Shown: positions 1-7,465 of the stretch, piece by piece
Layout of the letters: the number at the start of each line of letters is the position of its first letter
How positions within the stretch are numbered: position 1 is the stretch's first letter
Assembly (NCBI GenBank): GCA_002505765.1
Contig: DAVZ01000067.1
Span: 1-47,539 of the forward strand
Length of the DNA: 47,539 nt
Reading direction: 5' to 3'
Source: Methanobacterium sp. UBA176
GTDB lineage: Archaea; Methanobacteriota; Methanobacteria; Methanobacteriales; Methanobacteriaceae
Notes under the pieces: model-generated
Databases searched by the model: none
Told to the model about the DNA's origin: nothing
What the model saw: the letters and a program-made list of their open reading frames with translations, nothing else
Position numbers and translations under genes: made by a program

Positions 1-82
1 CCTTCAACATCGAAAACAGAGTTTTCAAAAGCCCTATTTGCCCTTATCTTTTCTCTGACTTTGAATTATTGAACAGCCTCTA
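1..82. mobile_element. Right end of a repeat/insertion element
   Basis: The first 26 bases match the last 26 bases of the window with one mismatch. The segment ends at 71-81 with GAACAGCCTCT, the reverse complement of AGAGGCTGTTC at 47278-47288. Allowing two mismatches the inverted match extends to about 18 bp (AGAGGCTGTTC, two bases, TAATT). This is what two same-orientation copies of one element with terminal inverted repeats would look like, with this copy cut by the window edge. No transposase coding sequence is visible in the short part present, so the IS family cannot be named. Confidence 0.55.
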
Positions 83-103
83 AAAAAAGTAAAAAAGTGG
101 TAA

Positions 104-240
104 TTATTCATTCATAATAACTTGGCCAGTTACTGCATCTACATATATTGAACCGTATTTGGTAGGTTCCGAGAATATATACGGCTCCAACAACAATTAT
201 TAAAATCATTACAATTGTTGCAATTATTTTTTTTAACCTC
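104..240 (-). pseudogene. Frameshifted small membrane protein with PepSY-like tail
   Basis: On the minus strand a hydrophobic stretch (IATIVMILIIVVGAVYI) follows a GGAGG-like site but has no good start codon. One frame over, the sequence continues as KYGSIYVDAVTGQVI and a stop at 104-106. The second stretch resembles the end of PepSY domains, which often finish with an IYVDA-TG-I pattern. Removing one base in the middle joins the two frames into a single short membrane protein. It is therefore probably a decayed or frameshifted gene, or a sequencing indel, lying just inside the repeat element end. The evidence is weak because the piece is short. Confidence 0.3.
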
Positions 241-615
241 CAAATTTTTTCAATCGATCAATCCATTGATGGAACCTTAAAAATAAAACTGGAATAATCA
301 ATTCCATCAACTTTTAATCAGATCTATATACGATCATTATTCTTCTTATTCTAAAAATTAACGTATAAAGGTTTTAATTAGTAAAGAAGTAAAAGAAAGG
401 TATATTTGGGGTAGTAAAAGCTATCTTGCAGTGCAATCCTTTTCTTTACTTTTAAAATTTTCTTTAATCGACTTTAATTTCTAAAGAAATTTTAAGATCT
501 AGCATTTTAGCCTTTTTTTGTAAGTTCTCCAAATTATTTCTTCAATTATCTTTAATCGTTCTATAGAGCTGGTGAAATAAATGGCATTTTACATTTTAAT
601 TCGATATTAAAAGAT
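241..615. other. Intergenic, no convincing gene
   Basis: AT-rich stretch between the PepSY-like remnant and iorB. Only short ORFs without a ribosome binding site are present. It lies downstream of iorB, and the T-rich runs read from the minus strand could stop iorBA transcription. Nothing else is supported. Confidence 0.5.
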
Positions 616-1209
616 TTATTTTGAAGATGCAAATTCAAATCCCTTCTTGAAAGCATTCATATTAATAGGAATGCTTTTTTGGGGTAAATTTGCCTTCATT
701 GACTCTATAATTGTTTCTTTATTTATAGGGAAGTTTTCTACTGCTATGGCGCCACCCAGCAGCACCATATTAAGTGAAAGAACATCTCCTGATTCTTTGG
801 CTATTTTTTCAGCGTCTACTGCAATAACACGCTTCACTTTGGATTGGAGCTCTTTTAAAACAGCTGAAACTTCAGGATATGGTATTGTACTACCCAGTAT
901 GTTAAAAGGCATAATTGGAGAGGTATTTACTATGATATAAGTATCTTCACTAGCCTTTGAGATGGCTCTCAATGCTTCTATGGGTTCAAATGCAATTAGA
1001 AGGTCTGCACTCCCATTGTCAATTATAGGACTTCTCGAATCGCCTATTTTAAGTTCTGTAGATACTACACCGCCGCGCTGGGACATTCCATGTATTTCAC
1101 TCAGCACAACGCTTAAGTTACTTTTCATTGCAGCTTCGCCCATAACAATTGATGTTTTAATGATTCCCTGGCCACCGACGCCGCAGATATAAATGTTATA
1201 TGGTTCCAT
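616..1209 (-). CDS. iorB: Indolepyruvate ferredoxin oxidoreductase, beta subunit
   Basis: Smaller subunit (197 residues) of the thiamine-diphosphate enzyme that oxidatively decarboxylates aryl pyruvates, such as indolepyruvate, to aryl acetyl-CoA with ferredoxin as acceptor. In methanogens it can also run in reverse to make aromatic amino acids from aryl acids. The N-terminus has the glycine-rich GVGGQGI motif typical of the gamma-type domain of 2-oxoacid oxidoreductases, followed by SEIHGMSQRGG, characteristic of IorB. The length fits the family. The ATG at 1209 follows GGAGAT. It starts 12 bp after the iorA stop on the same strand, so the two are surely co-transcribed as iorAB. Confidence 0.93.
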   Translation of the reverse strand: MEPYNIYICGVGGQGIIKTSIVMGEAAMKSNLSVVLSEIHGMSQRGGVVSTELKIGDSRSPIIDNGSADLLIAFEPIEALRAISKASEDTYIIVNTSPIMPFNILGSTIPYPEVSAVLKELQSKVKRVIAVDAEKIAKESGDVLSLNMVLLGGAIAVENFPINKETIIESMKANLPQKSIPINMNAFKKGFEFASSK

Positions 1210-1221
1210 GTTTTTATCTCC

Positions 1222-3072
1222 TTACTTTTTCACTTCAATGGCTTTTTCATCACATACCTGTATGCAAACTGTACATCCTTTACACATTGCAGAATTTATG
1301 TTAACAGATCCGTCAGCCGCCATATAAATTGCGGGGCATGTAAGCTCGCTAAGGCAATCCAGGCATTTATTACATTTATCTGGATCGATATCCACAATGA
1401 TTTGTTTCTTCTTTTTTGAATCCTTAATCAACATGCATGGATATTTTGAAATAACAACAGACACACCTTCAAATTTGAGGGCTTCCCCAAATATTCTTTC
1501 TGCTTTTTTAACATTAAGAGGATTTATAACCTTTAAAAATTGAACACCCGCTGCTTCAACTATTTTTTCAATATTGATTGGAGGAGCACTTTCTCCCATT
1601 CCATCTACTGGAAGTCCTGGGTGTGGCTGACCACCAGTCATTGCAGTTGTCCGATTATCAAGAATAACCAGTACAAATCTGTCTTTATTGTGAATTGCAT
1701 CTATTAATGGCGGTATTCCTGCATGGAAAAATGTTGAATCTCCAATAAAGCACACAATGCTTTGATCTACAGATTTTGAAAATCCACAGCTTGTACCTAT
1801 GCTTGAACCCATGGAAAGTAAATAATCTGCAGTTTCATAGGGTGATTCAATTCCCAGTGTATAGCACCCGATGTCTGTAGGATAAATTACATCCAGATTA
1901 AGCTTTTCACCTGCCTTTTTAACCGAGTAATAAGCAGCTCTGTGTGGACATCCAGGACAGAGTTGGGGAGGGCGAGCAGGTAAAGGAATATCTGGTTCAT
2001 AAATTTCTTTGTAATCTAAATTGGTCTTTATTATTTTATTCAAGCCTTCAAAAATTGTATCGGGATTGTATTCAAAAATCAGAGGGAGTGTTCCATCCAG
2101 TTTACCATGAACTTTTACTTTCAGTTCATATTTACCTTTTATTGCAAAAACTTCTTTTTCCATCACTGGATCGACTTCTTCAACAATAATAACACTTTGA
2201 AGCCCTTCCATAAATTCTAAAACCTTCTTTTCAGGGAATGGATATGAAAATGTAATTTTTAAAATGTTAACATTTAGATTATTTTCATCAATAACATCCA
2301 TGACATAATTAAATGCGCTGCCTGATGTTATTACTCCAATTTTACTTCCCTCATCAAATATTTTGTTTAATGGAGAATCATTTGCCACATTTTCAATTTC
2401 AGCCATTTTTGAAACCAAAGATTCGTGCATCTTTCTTGCAGTTGATGGAACGAGCACGAATCTTTCAGGGTCTTTATTGAAGTGACCGGTCTTTTGATGT
2501 TTTTGGGGTTGATCCAGTTCAACAATACCTCTCATATGGGACACACGAGTAGTTGTACGCATTAAAACAGGGATTTGAAATTCTTCAGATAATTCGTATC
2601 CATATCTCATCAAATCCTTTATTTCTTGGGGATTTGAAGGTTCCATCATTGGAATATTGGCAATTCTGGCATAATGCCGGTTATCCTGTTCGTTTTGAGA
2701 TGAAAACATTGATGGATCATCTGCTGAAAATACAATCATGCCACCGTTTACTCCAGCATATACAACACTCATAAATGAGTCTGATGCGACATTTAAACCT
2801 ACATGTTTCATGAAAGTAAATGAACGAATCCCTGAAGCGGCTGCGGCTGCTGCAACTTCCATAGCTACCTTTTCATTGATAGAAAATTCAAAATACATTC
2901 CTGCATCCTTTGCAATCTTTGATAAAACATTTCCTATCTCTGATGAAGGCGTACCTGGGTATGTGGCCGCAACGGAAACTCCTGATTCGATTGCTCCTCG
3001 AACTGCAGCTTCATTACCCAATAAAAATAATTTTTCTCCTTTTTTACCGGTTACAATGTTTTTTAAGTTCAT
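1222..3072 (-). CDS. iorA: Indolepyruvate ferredoxin oxidoreductase, alpha subunit
   Basis: Catalytic 616-residue subunit. The N-terminal part is the pyrimidine/transketolase-like domain (ATYPGTPSSEIG). The central TPP-binding domain shows CPGCPHRAAYY and GDSTFFHAGIPP followed by the ILDNRTTAMTGGQPHPG loop, which is diagnostic for IorA. The C-terminal 60 residues form a two-[4Fe-4S] ferredoxin-like domain (CNKCLDC... and CKGCTVCIQVC). Start ATG at 3072 with AAGGAGAT directly upstream. It is first in the iorAB operon and divergent from the metallopeptidase gene at 3222. A small palindrome, CCATTAATGG, lies at 3098-3107, about 25 bp before the start. The product is cytoplasmic and oxygen-sensitive in characterised relatives. 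Confidence 0.95.
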   Translation of the reverse strand: MNLKNIVTGKKGEKLFLLGNEAAVRGAIESGVSVAATYPGTPSSEIGNVLSKIAKDAGMYFEFSINEKVAMEVAAAAAASGIRSFTFMKHVGLNVASDSFMSVVYAGVNGGMIVFSADDPSMFSSQNEQDNRHYARIANIPMMEPSNPQEIKDLMRYGYELSEEFQIPVLMRTTTRVSHMRGIVELDQPQKHQKTGHFNKDPERFVLVPSTARKMHESLVSKMAEIENVANDSPLNKIFDEGSKIGVITSGSAFNYVMDVIDENNLNVNILKITFSYPFPEKKVLEFMEGLQSVIIVEEVDPVMEKEVFAIKGKYELKVKVHGKLDGTLPLIFEYNPDTIFEGLNKIIKTNLDYKEIYEPDIPLPARPPQLCPGCPHRAAYYSVKKAGEKLNLDVIYPTDIGCYTLGIESPYETADYLLSMGSSIGTSCGFSKSVDQSIVCFIGDSTFFHAGIPPLIDAIHNKDRFVLVILDNRTTAMTGGQPHPGLPVDGMGESAPPINIEKIVEAAGVQFLKVINPLNVKKAERIFGEALKFEGVSVVISKYPCMLIKDSKKKKQIIVDIDPDKCNKCLDCLSELTCPAIYMAADGSVNINSAMCKGCTVCIQVCDEKAIEVKK

Positions 3073-3221
3073 AATATCTCCTTAAATTTAAATAAAACCA
3101 TTAATGGATTTTTTTTATACTGATTATAAATCAGATTTGAATATATTTACTTTAACAATTTCACCGGATAAGTTTTTGTATATGTAAGGGATAAATTATT
3201 TTTAAAAATTAGGGTACAAAG

Positions 3222-3797
3222 ATGCAAAGTAGGGTTAAAATTCATGATTTAGAAGTTGTATATGAAATTATTCCCAGGGAAGTTAAATACTGGCGTTTGG
3301 AAATTAAAGATGGAAAATTAAGACTTATTGCTCCTCAAGGGTTTAAAAACCATGAAAAAATCATAGAAAGACATAGAAAATGGATCTATAGAAAGTTTAA
3401 AGAAGATGAAATCTCCAGAAACAGGGCTAAAGAGAAAAAGCTTGATTTTAATAGGGGTGAAAATGATTTTAAACAACTTATTCAGGAATTAGTCCGGGAA
3501 TTCTCCATTGAGCTTGATGTAGGAGTAAATCGCATTTACTTTCGGAGGATGAAATCGAGATGGGGGAGCTGTAGCTCAAAGGGGAATATCACCATCAACA
3601 GATATTTAATGTATCTACCTGAAAATCTCATTGAATATCTTGTTTTTCATGAAATGGCCCATCTACTAGAATTGAACCATAGCAAGAAATTTTGGGATGT
3701 AATTTATTCTAAATTTCCTGATTATAAAGAAATTGAGAAAGAACTTTCTATATACTGGTTTGCAGTTAAAGAAACATTTTCTGATGAAATTAATTGA
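3222..3797 (+). CDS. YgjP-like zinc metallopeptidase (DUF45/WLM type)
   Basis: A 191-residue protein with the zincin signature HEMAH at residues 143-147 and a third likely ligand His at 153. The preceding RRMKSRWGSCSSKGNI block is the conserved core of the YgjP/DUF45 family. There is no signal peptide or membrane segment, so it is probably cytoplasmic. The family is widespread in bacteria and archaea, its fold is related to SprT and WLM domains, and its substrate is not firmly known. ATG at 3222 follows a weak AGGGT-containing leader. It stands alone, divergent from iorAB. Family assignment is secure; the physiological role is not. Confidence 0.88.
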   Translation: MQSRVKIHDLEVVYEIIPREVKYWRLEIKDGKLRLIAPQGFKNHEKIIERHRKWIYRKFKEDEISRNRAKEKKLDFNRGENDFKQLIQELVREFSIELDVGVNRIYFRRMKSRWGSCSSKGNITINRYLMYLPENLIEYLVFHEMAHLLELNHSKKFWDVIYSKFPDYKEIEKELSIYWFAVKETFSDEIN

Positions 3798-3906
3798 AAA
3801 ATTAATATCCAGGAGCTTATTAAAAAAAACTGTATTAAAAATAAGACTTTAAAATGGGGATAGTGAGTATAGAATGCTGCATAAGATTTAAATGAAGAAG
3901 CTTAAA

Positions 3907-3929
3907 GAACACCAATAAAGACGGTGTTC
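3907..3929 (+). repeat. Short inverted repeat, possible hairpin
   Basis: GAACACC at 3907-3913 pairs perfectly with GGTGTTC at 3923-3929 across a 9-nt gap. It lies between the metallopeptidase stop and the small ORF at 3965, so it could be a processing or regulatory hairpin. No T-tract follows, so an intrinsic terminator is unlikely. Confidence 0.35.
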
Positions 3930-3964
3930 ATCAACTGGCAAACGTTAAAAAAGAAGTGATATGC

Positions 3965-4099
3965 ATGGGTGATAAAAAAAAGACACAACCTTATGGCCAG
4001 TTTAATGACTGTTTGGAAATATCAGCAAATAATGTGTACTCGGAATACTGTGAAAACGATTGTAAGAAGTTCAAAACAGATGCAGAATATATTACTTAA
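3965..4099 (+). CDS. Small hypothetical protein with three cysteines
   Basis: A 44-residue ORF starting at ATG 3965, preceded by GAAGTGAT, close to the GGTGAT-type site used by other genes here. It begins MGDKKKTQPYGQF and has Cys at 16, 29 and 33, the last two as YCENDC. Composition is protein-like and contrasts with the overlapping frame read from GTG 3969, whose peptide looks random. Three cysteines in 44 residues may bind a metal or redox partner, but no known domain is recognised. It lies alone after the metallopeptidase gene. Support rests on the ribosome binding site and composition only. Confidence 0.45.
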   Translation: MGDKKKTQPYGQFNDCLEISANNVYSEYCENDCKKFKTDAEYIT

Positions 4100-4177
4100 A
4101 GTAAATTCATATATAAGCATGGAAAACTACCAAAATTTAATTAAAAATGTTTGATAAATGTATTATAATTTTTTAAT

Positions 4178-4909
4178 TCAGTTGATGTTTATTATATGGA
4201 CTAAATTTTTAAATTTAAGCAGCTTTAAAATCTCATCCATAGTTTTACAATGACCTTTACTGGTAAAAATGTTGTTTTGGAGGATTATCTGCTTTATTTT
4301 CTCTGCTATCCTGTATTGCATTGGATATGCATCTTCAAAAACAGCGGTAAATTTCTTTATTATTTGATATTCATCTACATCCAATTTAAAATACTCTAAA
4401 AATCCCCATGCTATTATGTAACGTGAAATCATCAATAAATCATCAAAAAGAAGGTCATCTGAAAACTGCCTGTAAAAATCCTGGCCCAAAACCATTGCTT
4501 CAATTTCCTTTTTAACCATCTGTAAATATTCACTTCCAAATGGTTTGAATCCGTTTTTAGAAATTATTTTATTAACAACTATGTCGTCAACCATGGTAAA
4601 TATGAGCTGAATATTTTTCCTTTCATTATCCTCTACAGATTCGTCAAATTCTGCCATACAATATTTTTCTTTAAATAAAATGTAGCCATGTGTTGCTTCA
4701 TGGGCAACTGAACGCTCTATAGTTTCGTCTGGCTTATGTATTCCTGAGCGAATGATAACAATAAGGAAATCAGGATGATATCTAAAACCTGCCCACATAC
4801 CCTTTAGCCCCAGTTGGGGGCTTTCAAGGATTTTAACTTCTTTTTCTGTTTCATTTTCTATTTTTTTAAGATATCCTCTTAGTTTATCTGAAAATTCAAT
4901 TTTTTCCAT
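4178..4909 (-). CDS. Zincin-like hypothetical protein (HEATH motif)
   Basis: A 243-residue protein with a classic zinc-metalloprotease motif, HEATH, at residues 70-74, within an N-terminal alpha/beta part (GFRYHPDFLIVII). The rest is mostly helical and acidic (DESVEDNERKN, then MVDDIVVNKII). No transmembrane segment or signal peptide. ATG at 4909 follows GTGATGAA. It ends convergently towards the small ORF at 3965 and sits 22 bp downstream of the TrkA-type gene, so the two may be co-transcribed. I do not recognise the exact family. Peptidase activity is inferred from the motif alone and the third metal ligand is not certain. Confidence 0.7.
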   Translation of the reverse strand: MEKIEFSDKLRGYLKKIENETEKEVKILESPQLGLKGMWAGFRYHPDFLIVIIRSGIHKPDETIERSVAHEATHGYILFKEKYCMAEFDESVEDNERKNIQLIFTMVDDIVVNKIISKNGFKPFGSEYLQMVKKEIEAMVLGQDFYRQFSDDLLFDDLLMISRYIIAWGFLEYFKLDVDEYQIIKKFTAVFEDAYPMQYRIAEKIKQIILQNNIFTSKGHCKTMDEILKLLKFKNLVHIININ

Positions 4910-4931
4910 TTCATCACATGATTTAATTCAT

Positions 4932-5579
4932 TTAAGTAAATTTATTAAGTATTTCTTTAATTGCGTCGGTTTTTACAAGTATTGAGATTTTAGTACCTTT
5001 ATTTAAGACCATATCTGCCCTTGGAATTATTATATTCCCATTTTCGTAAACAGCGACAATTATATACTGTTTTGTAGGGCTTATATCTCCAATTCTTTTA
5101 CCGTCTATTTTTTCATTTTCAACGGTTATATCCAGTAGTTCGGCATCACCTTTACCTAAAACTACTAAATCAGCTATTTTAGGTCTTAATATTATCTTTT
5201 CAAGGTAATTGGCAGTTGTAAGTTCGGGGCTTACTGCGTAATTAATTCCTGCTTCTTTAAAAGCTTGAGAGTGATGGTAATCGCTTATTCTGGCTATAAT
5301 TTTCCCTACATTGTAATCTTTTACCAGTAAACAGGCTAAAAGGTTTGCTTCATCATTTCCTGTGGCGGCTACAAAAACATCTGCGTCCTGTATGCCTGCT
5401 TCTTCCAGAGTTTTGGCATCAGTACCTGTACCTCTTAAAATCACGGCATCCAATTTTGCCGCTGCTTTTGATGATTGTTCATAGTCTTTTTCAATTAGAA
5501 CTACGTCTTGACCATCTGAAATTAAAAAAGAAGCCAGATTTAATCCTACTTTTCCTCCACCCATGATCACTATATGCAT
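4932..5579 (-). CDS. trkA: TrkA-type K+ channel/transport regulatory subunit
   Basis: A 215-residue protein with an N-terminal RCK/TrkA-N Rossmann domain, whose nucleotide-binding loop GGGKVG is at residues 7-12, followed by an acidic strand end (VVLIEKD). From about residue 135 it has a TrkA-C domain. This architecture is the regulatory subunit of Trk/Ktr potassium uptake systems, which gates the membrane subunit in response to NAD(H) or ATP. No TrkH-like membrane partner is visible nearby, so the partner must lie elsewhere. ATG at 5579 is preceded by GAGGTTTA. The AT-rich region upstream presumably holds its promoter. Confidence 0.88.
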   Translation of the reverse strand: MHIVIMGGGKVGLNLASFLISDGQDVVLIEKDYEQSSKAAAKLDAVILRGTGTDAKTLEEAGIQDADVFVAATGNDEANLLACLLVKDYNVGKIIARISDYHHSQAFKEAGINYAVSPELTTANYLEKIILRPKIADLVVLGKGDAELLDITVENEKIDGKRIGDISPTKQYIIVAVYENGNIIIPRADMVLNKGTKISILVKTDAIKEILNKFT

Positions 5580-5786
5580 TCTCTAAACCTCATATAAATG
5601 TCGAATATAATTACATATAATATATTTTTTTAATTATTTAATTGTAATTTTACCAGATTAAAATTTTAAATGGATAATATAATCATAAAATTAATTAAAG
5701 CAACAATAAGGGCATTATTTAATGAAAAGGTAGTAATAACATTTTTATAAGAAAAATAAATTAGGAATCTTTATTAAATAATAAGC

Positions 5787-5888
5787 TCAATTATAAATAA
5801 GATTTTTACTATTGTTAACTATGTTTTTTTTACTTCGTTTATACCACATATTCCACCAGTTATCAAAGTTTTTTACCATTCTTTGCAT
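5787..5888 (-). CDS. Possible 33-residue Trp-rich small ORF
   Basis: Reads MQRMVKNFDNWWNMWYKR, then a basic and Asn-rich tail. A GGAG sequence lies about 14 bases before the ATG, rather far for a ribosome binding site. It lies downstream of the 53-residue gene at 5947-6108 on the same strand. Three Trp in six residues is unusual. It may be a real microprotein, a fragment of a decayed gene, or chance. Confidence 0.22.
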   Translation of the reverse strand: MQRMVKNFDNWWNMWYKRSKKNIVNNSKNLIYN

Positions 5889-5946
5889 TGGAAAATTCTT
5901 TTTTCTCCTTTTCAGTTAAAATAGTTTAATATAGCAACGTTTTCAG

Positions 5947-6108
5947 TCATTTAAATCCTTCATTAATTAATAACGGTTCTATGTTGCTCACCAGTTCCAT
6001 TTTTTCCATTTCAAGCTCTAATACTCGCATTCTGCAGTGGTCTAATTGAAATTCAAGGTCTTCTATTATACATATTAAATCTTTTGGATTCAATTTTTCT
6101 AATTCCAT
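5947..6108 (-). CDS. Small hypothetical coiled-coil-like protein
   Basis: A 53-residue ORF beginning MELEKLNPKDLICII with ATG at 6108, seven bases or less after a strong AAGGTGG site. Residues 11-40 form a heptad-like, leucine-rich and acidic stretch (EDLEFQLDHCRMRVLELEME), which suggests a short coiled coil. Two Cys residues at 13 and 25. I recognise no family. The strong Shine-Dalgarno sequence and the regular amphipathic pattern argue that it is translated. It lies alone in a gene-poor region upstream of trkA. Confidence 0.6.
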   Translation of the reverse strand: MELEKLNPKDLICIIEDLEFQLDHCRMRVLELEMEKMELVSNIEPLLINEGFK

Positions 6109-6358
6109 TTTACCACCTTAATGAATTATTTTCGATTTAACCGCTGGCTTCAATGAATTTAACAAGACAAAATTTTTATTTTGAACTTTAAAAGCTTTCA
6201 GAATCAATAATTAATATGTTACATGTTATTTATGAGGCATCATAATTATTCGTATTTATAAAATCACGTATAATTTTATATCTTAACTTATTCACCCTAT
6301 AAATTTAATTTAAAGTGCTGAATATTTTGAATGAAATAACGTCATTTTTTTAGTTTAA

Positions 6359-6550
6359 TTATAATTCTGCTCTGACATAACTCTCCAAATCATCTATCAG
6401 TTTGTATGCCTTCTTGATATTTATTTAAATTCTTTTTTGCATTCATTACAAATATATTTCTTGGAGGATTTTGATTAACTTCCATTTGCTAATATGATAA
6501 TTTTCAAATATTTCTATGATATAGTTAACCGTTCTAATGCCTTTTTATGA
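6359..6550 (-). pseudogene. Decayed gene with zinc-ribbon-like and HTH-like pieces
   Basis: Three protein-like pieces lie in order but in different frames on the minus strand. The first is IIEIFENYHISKWKLIKIL, the second is SKKYICNECKKEFK with a CxxC knuckle, and the last is KKAYKLIDDLESYVRAEL before the stop at 6359-6361. The order (helical part, zinc knuckle, helical tail) and the breaks suggest an inactivated DNA-binding protein or transposase. The pieces are short and the call is tentative. Confidence 0.3.
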
Positions 6551-6998
6551 TAAATAAACTGTTAAAATAACACATCTCCATAGTAATAATTAAATTAAGG
6601 CTTTAACATCACCCCCCTTTTAGGGGTTTTTCAAAGTCCTCCTTAATTTGCTTTATAGGTCTACATTGATCATCCAGAGGAACATTTATGCTACTTTAAT
6701 AATTTTGTTTAATTAATTATAAAAATTATAAAATTTTAGGAAGAATAATAATTGATCTAAAAATTTAGATATAGATAGATTATATTTTAGGAACAATAAA
6801 TAAAGTCTGAAATTCATATTATAACAAAAAAAAATGATGCTAATACCTTTTTGCTATTTTGAATGGAAGGACTATATACCGATAAAAATATTTGAAGTAT
6901 CCAAGCGATTACACCATATAGGAATATATAAAAATACTGGAATAGTTTTAGCCATATAGTTTAACATATTGGCAGGCATGATGTTGTGTTTGGCTGAA

Positions 6999-7045
6999 TT
7001 AGAAATGGTAAAGCTTCTATTTTTTACTTACCATTCTAATAGAAG
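6999..7045. repeat. Overlapping alternative stem-loops
   Basis: TTAGAAATGGTA at 6999-7010 can pair with TACCATTCTAA at 7029-7039, leaving one bulged A. In the loop, CTTCTA at about 7014-7019 can instead pair with TAGAAG at 7040-7045. The two pairings overlap, so they are either mutually exclusive or form a pseudoknot. This is the kind of geometry seen in attenuators or structured RNAs. No function is assigned. Confidence 0.4.
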
Positions 7046-7293
7046 GATAAACAAATAATTGTCAATATATCTACAAATTAAAATTTTTTTTCTTTTTTTA
7101 AATATTCTTCTAAGCCTGTTTTTTTAACTTACAAGGCTTTTTAGAGTGTTCTGTCTTAAGGGATTATTGATTTATATATCATCGCTAACTAATTATTCAT
7201 AATGGTAAAATATGATTAAAATAGTCACCAATTGATGTTATACGAATATGATACAAATATTTTAATTCAATATGAAAATTTAGCATACATTCT

Positions 7294-7326
7294 ATGTTCA
7301 TATTTGAACATTTTAAGGCCTTAAAA
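7294..7326. promoter_or_regulatory. Two adjoining palindromes, possible operator
   Basis: ATGTTCA at 7294-7300 and TGAACAT at 7305-7311 form a 7-bp inverted repeat around a 4-bp centre. Immediately adjoining, TTTTAAGGCCTTAAAA at 7311-7326 is a perfect 16-bp palindrome. Together they lie 140-172 bp upstream of tfrB. Perfect palindromes of this size suggest binding of a dimeric regulator. The target gene is inferred from position only. Confidence 0.45.
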
Positions 7327-7465
7327 GGCTTCATTATAGAATCGTAATATAAATAATAGAGTGTTATATAATGATTATAGAAATACATTTCCAAATCAGT
7401 TACATATATTAAAGAGACTTTATACTGGTTTTAAACAGATTTTTAAACATAATTTGGAGATATAA

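Larger units (their letters stand above)
6551..7465. other. Long gene-free AT-rich region upstream of tfrB
   Basis: No ORF with a ribosome binding site was found on either strand. The region contains a C-run/G-run hairpin followed by T5 at 6612-6631, the overlapping hairpins at 6999-7045, an imperfect stem near 7110-7150 and the nested palindromes at 7294-7326. A TATA-like ACATATATTA near 7402-7411, with a GGAGAT site just before 7466, fits a tfrB promoter. It may be a long regulatory leader, an untranslated RNA or decayed DNA. Confidence 0.45.

Noticed and set aside
3969..4154. GTG-initiated 61-residue ORF on the plus strand
   Set aside because: It overlaps the better-supported 44-residue frame starting at 3965, and its peptide looks random.
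6612..6631. C/G-run hairpin with T5 as an intrinsic terminator
   Set aside because: No plus-strand gene precedes it, and the stem is only four or five pairs, so it is noted but not called.
7197..7394. 65-residue minus-strand ORF in the region upstream of tfrB
   Set aside because: Its peptide is Tyr/His/Ile-rich as expected of AT-rich noncoding DNA, and it runs across the palindromes at 7294-7326 without a convincing start signal.
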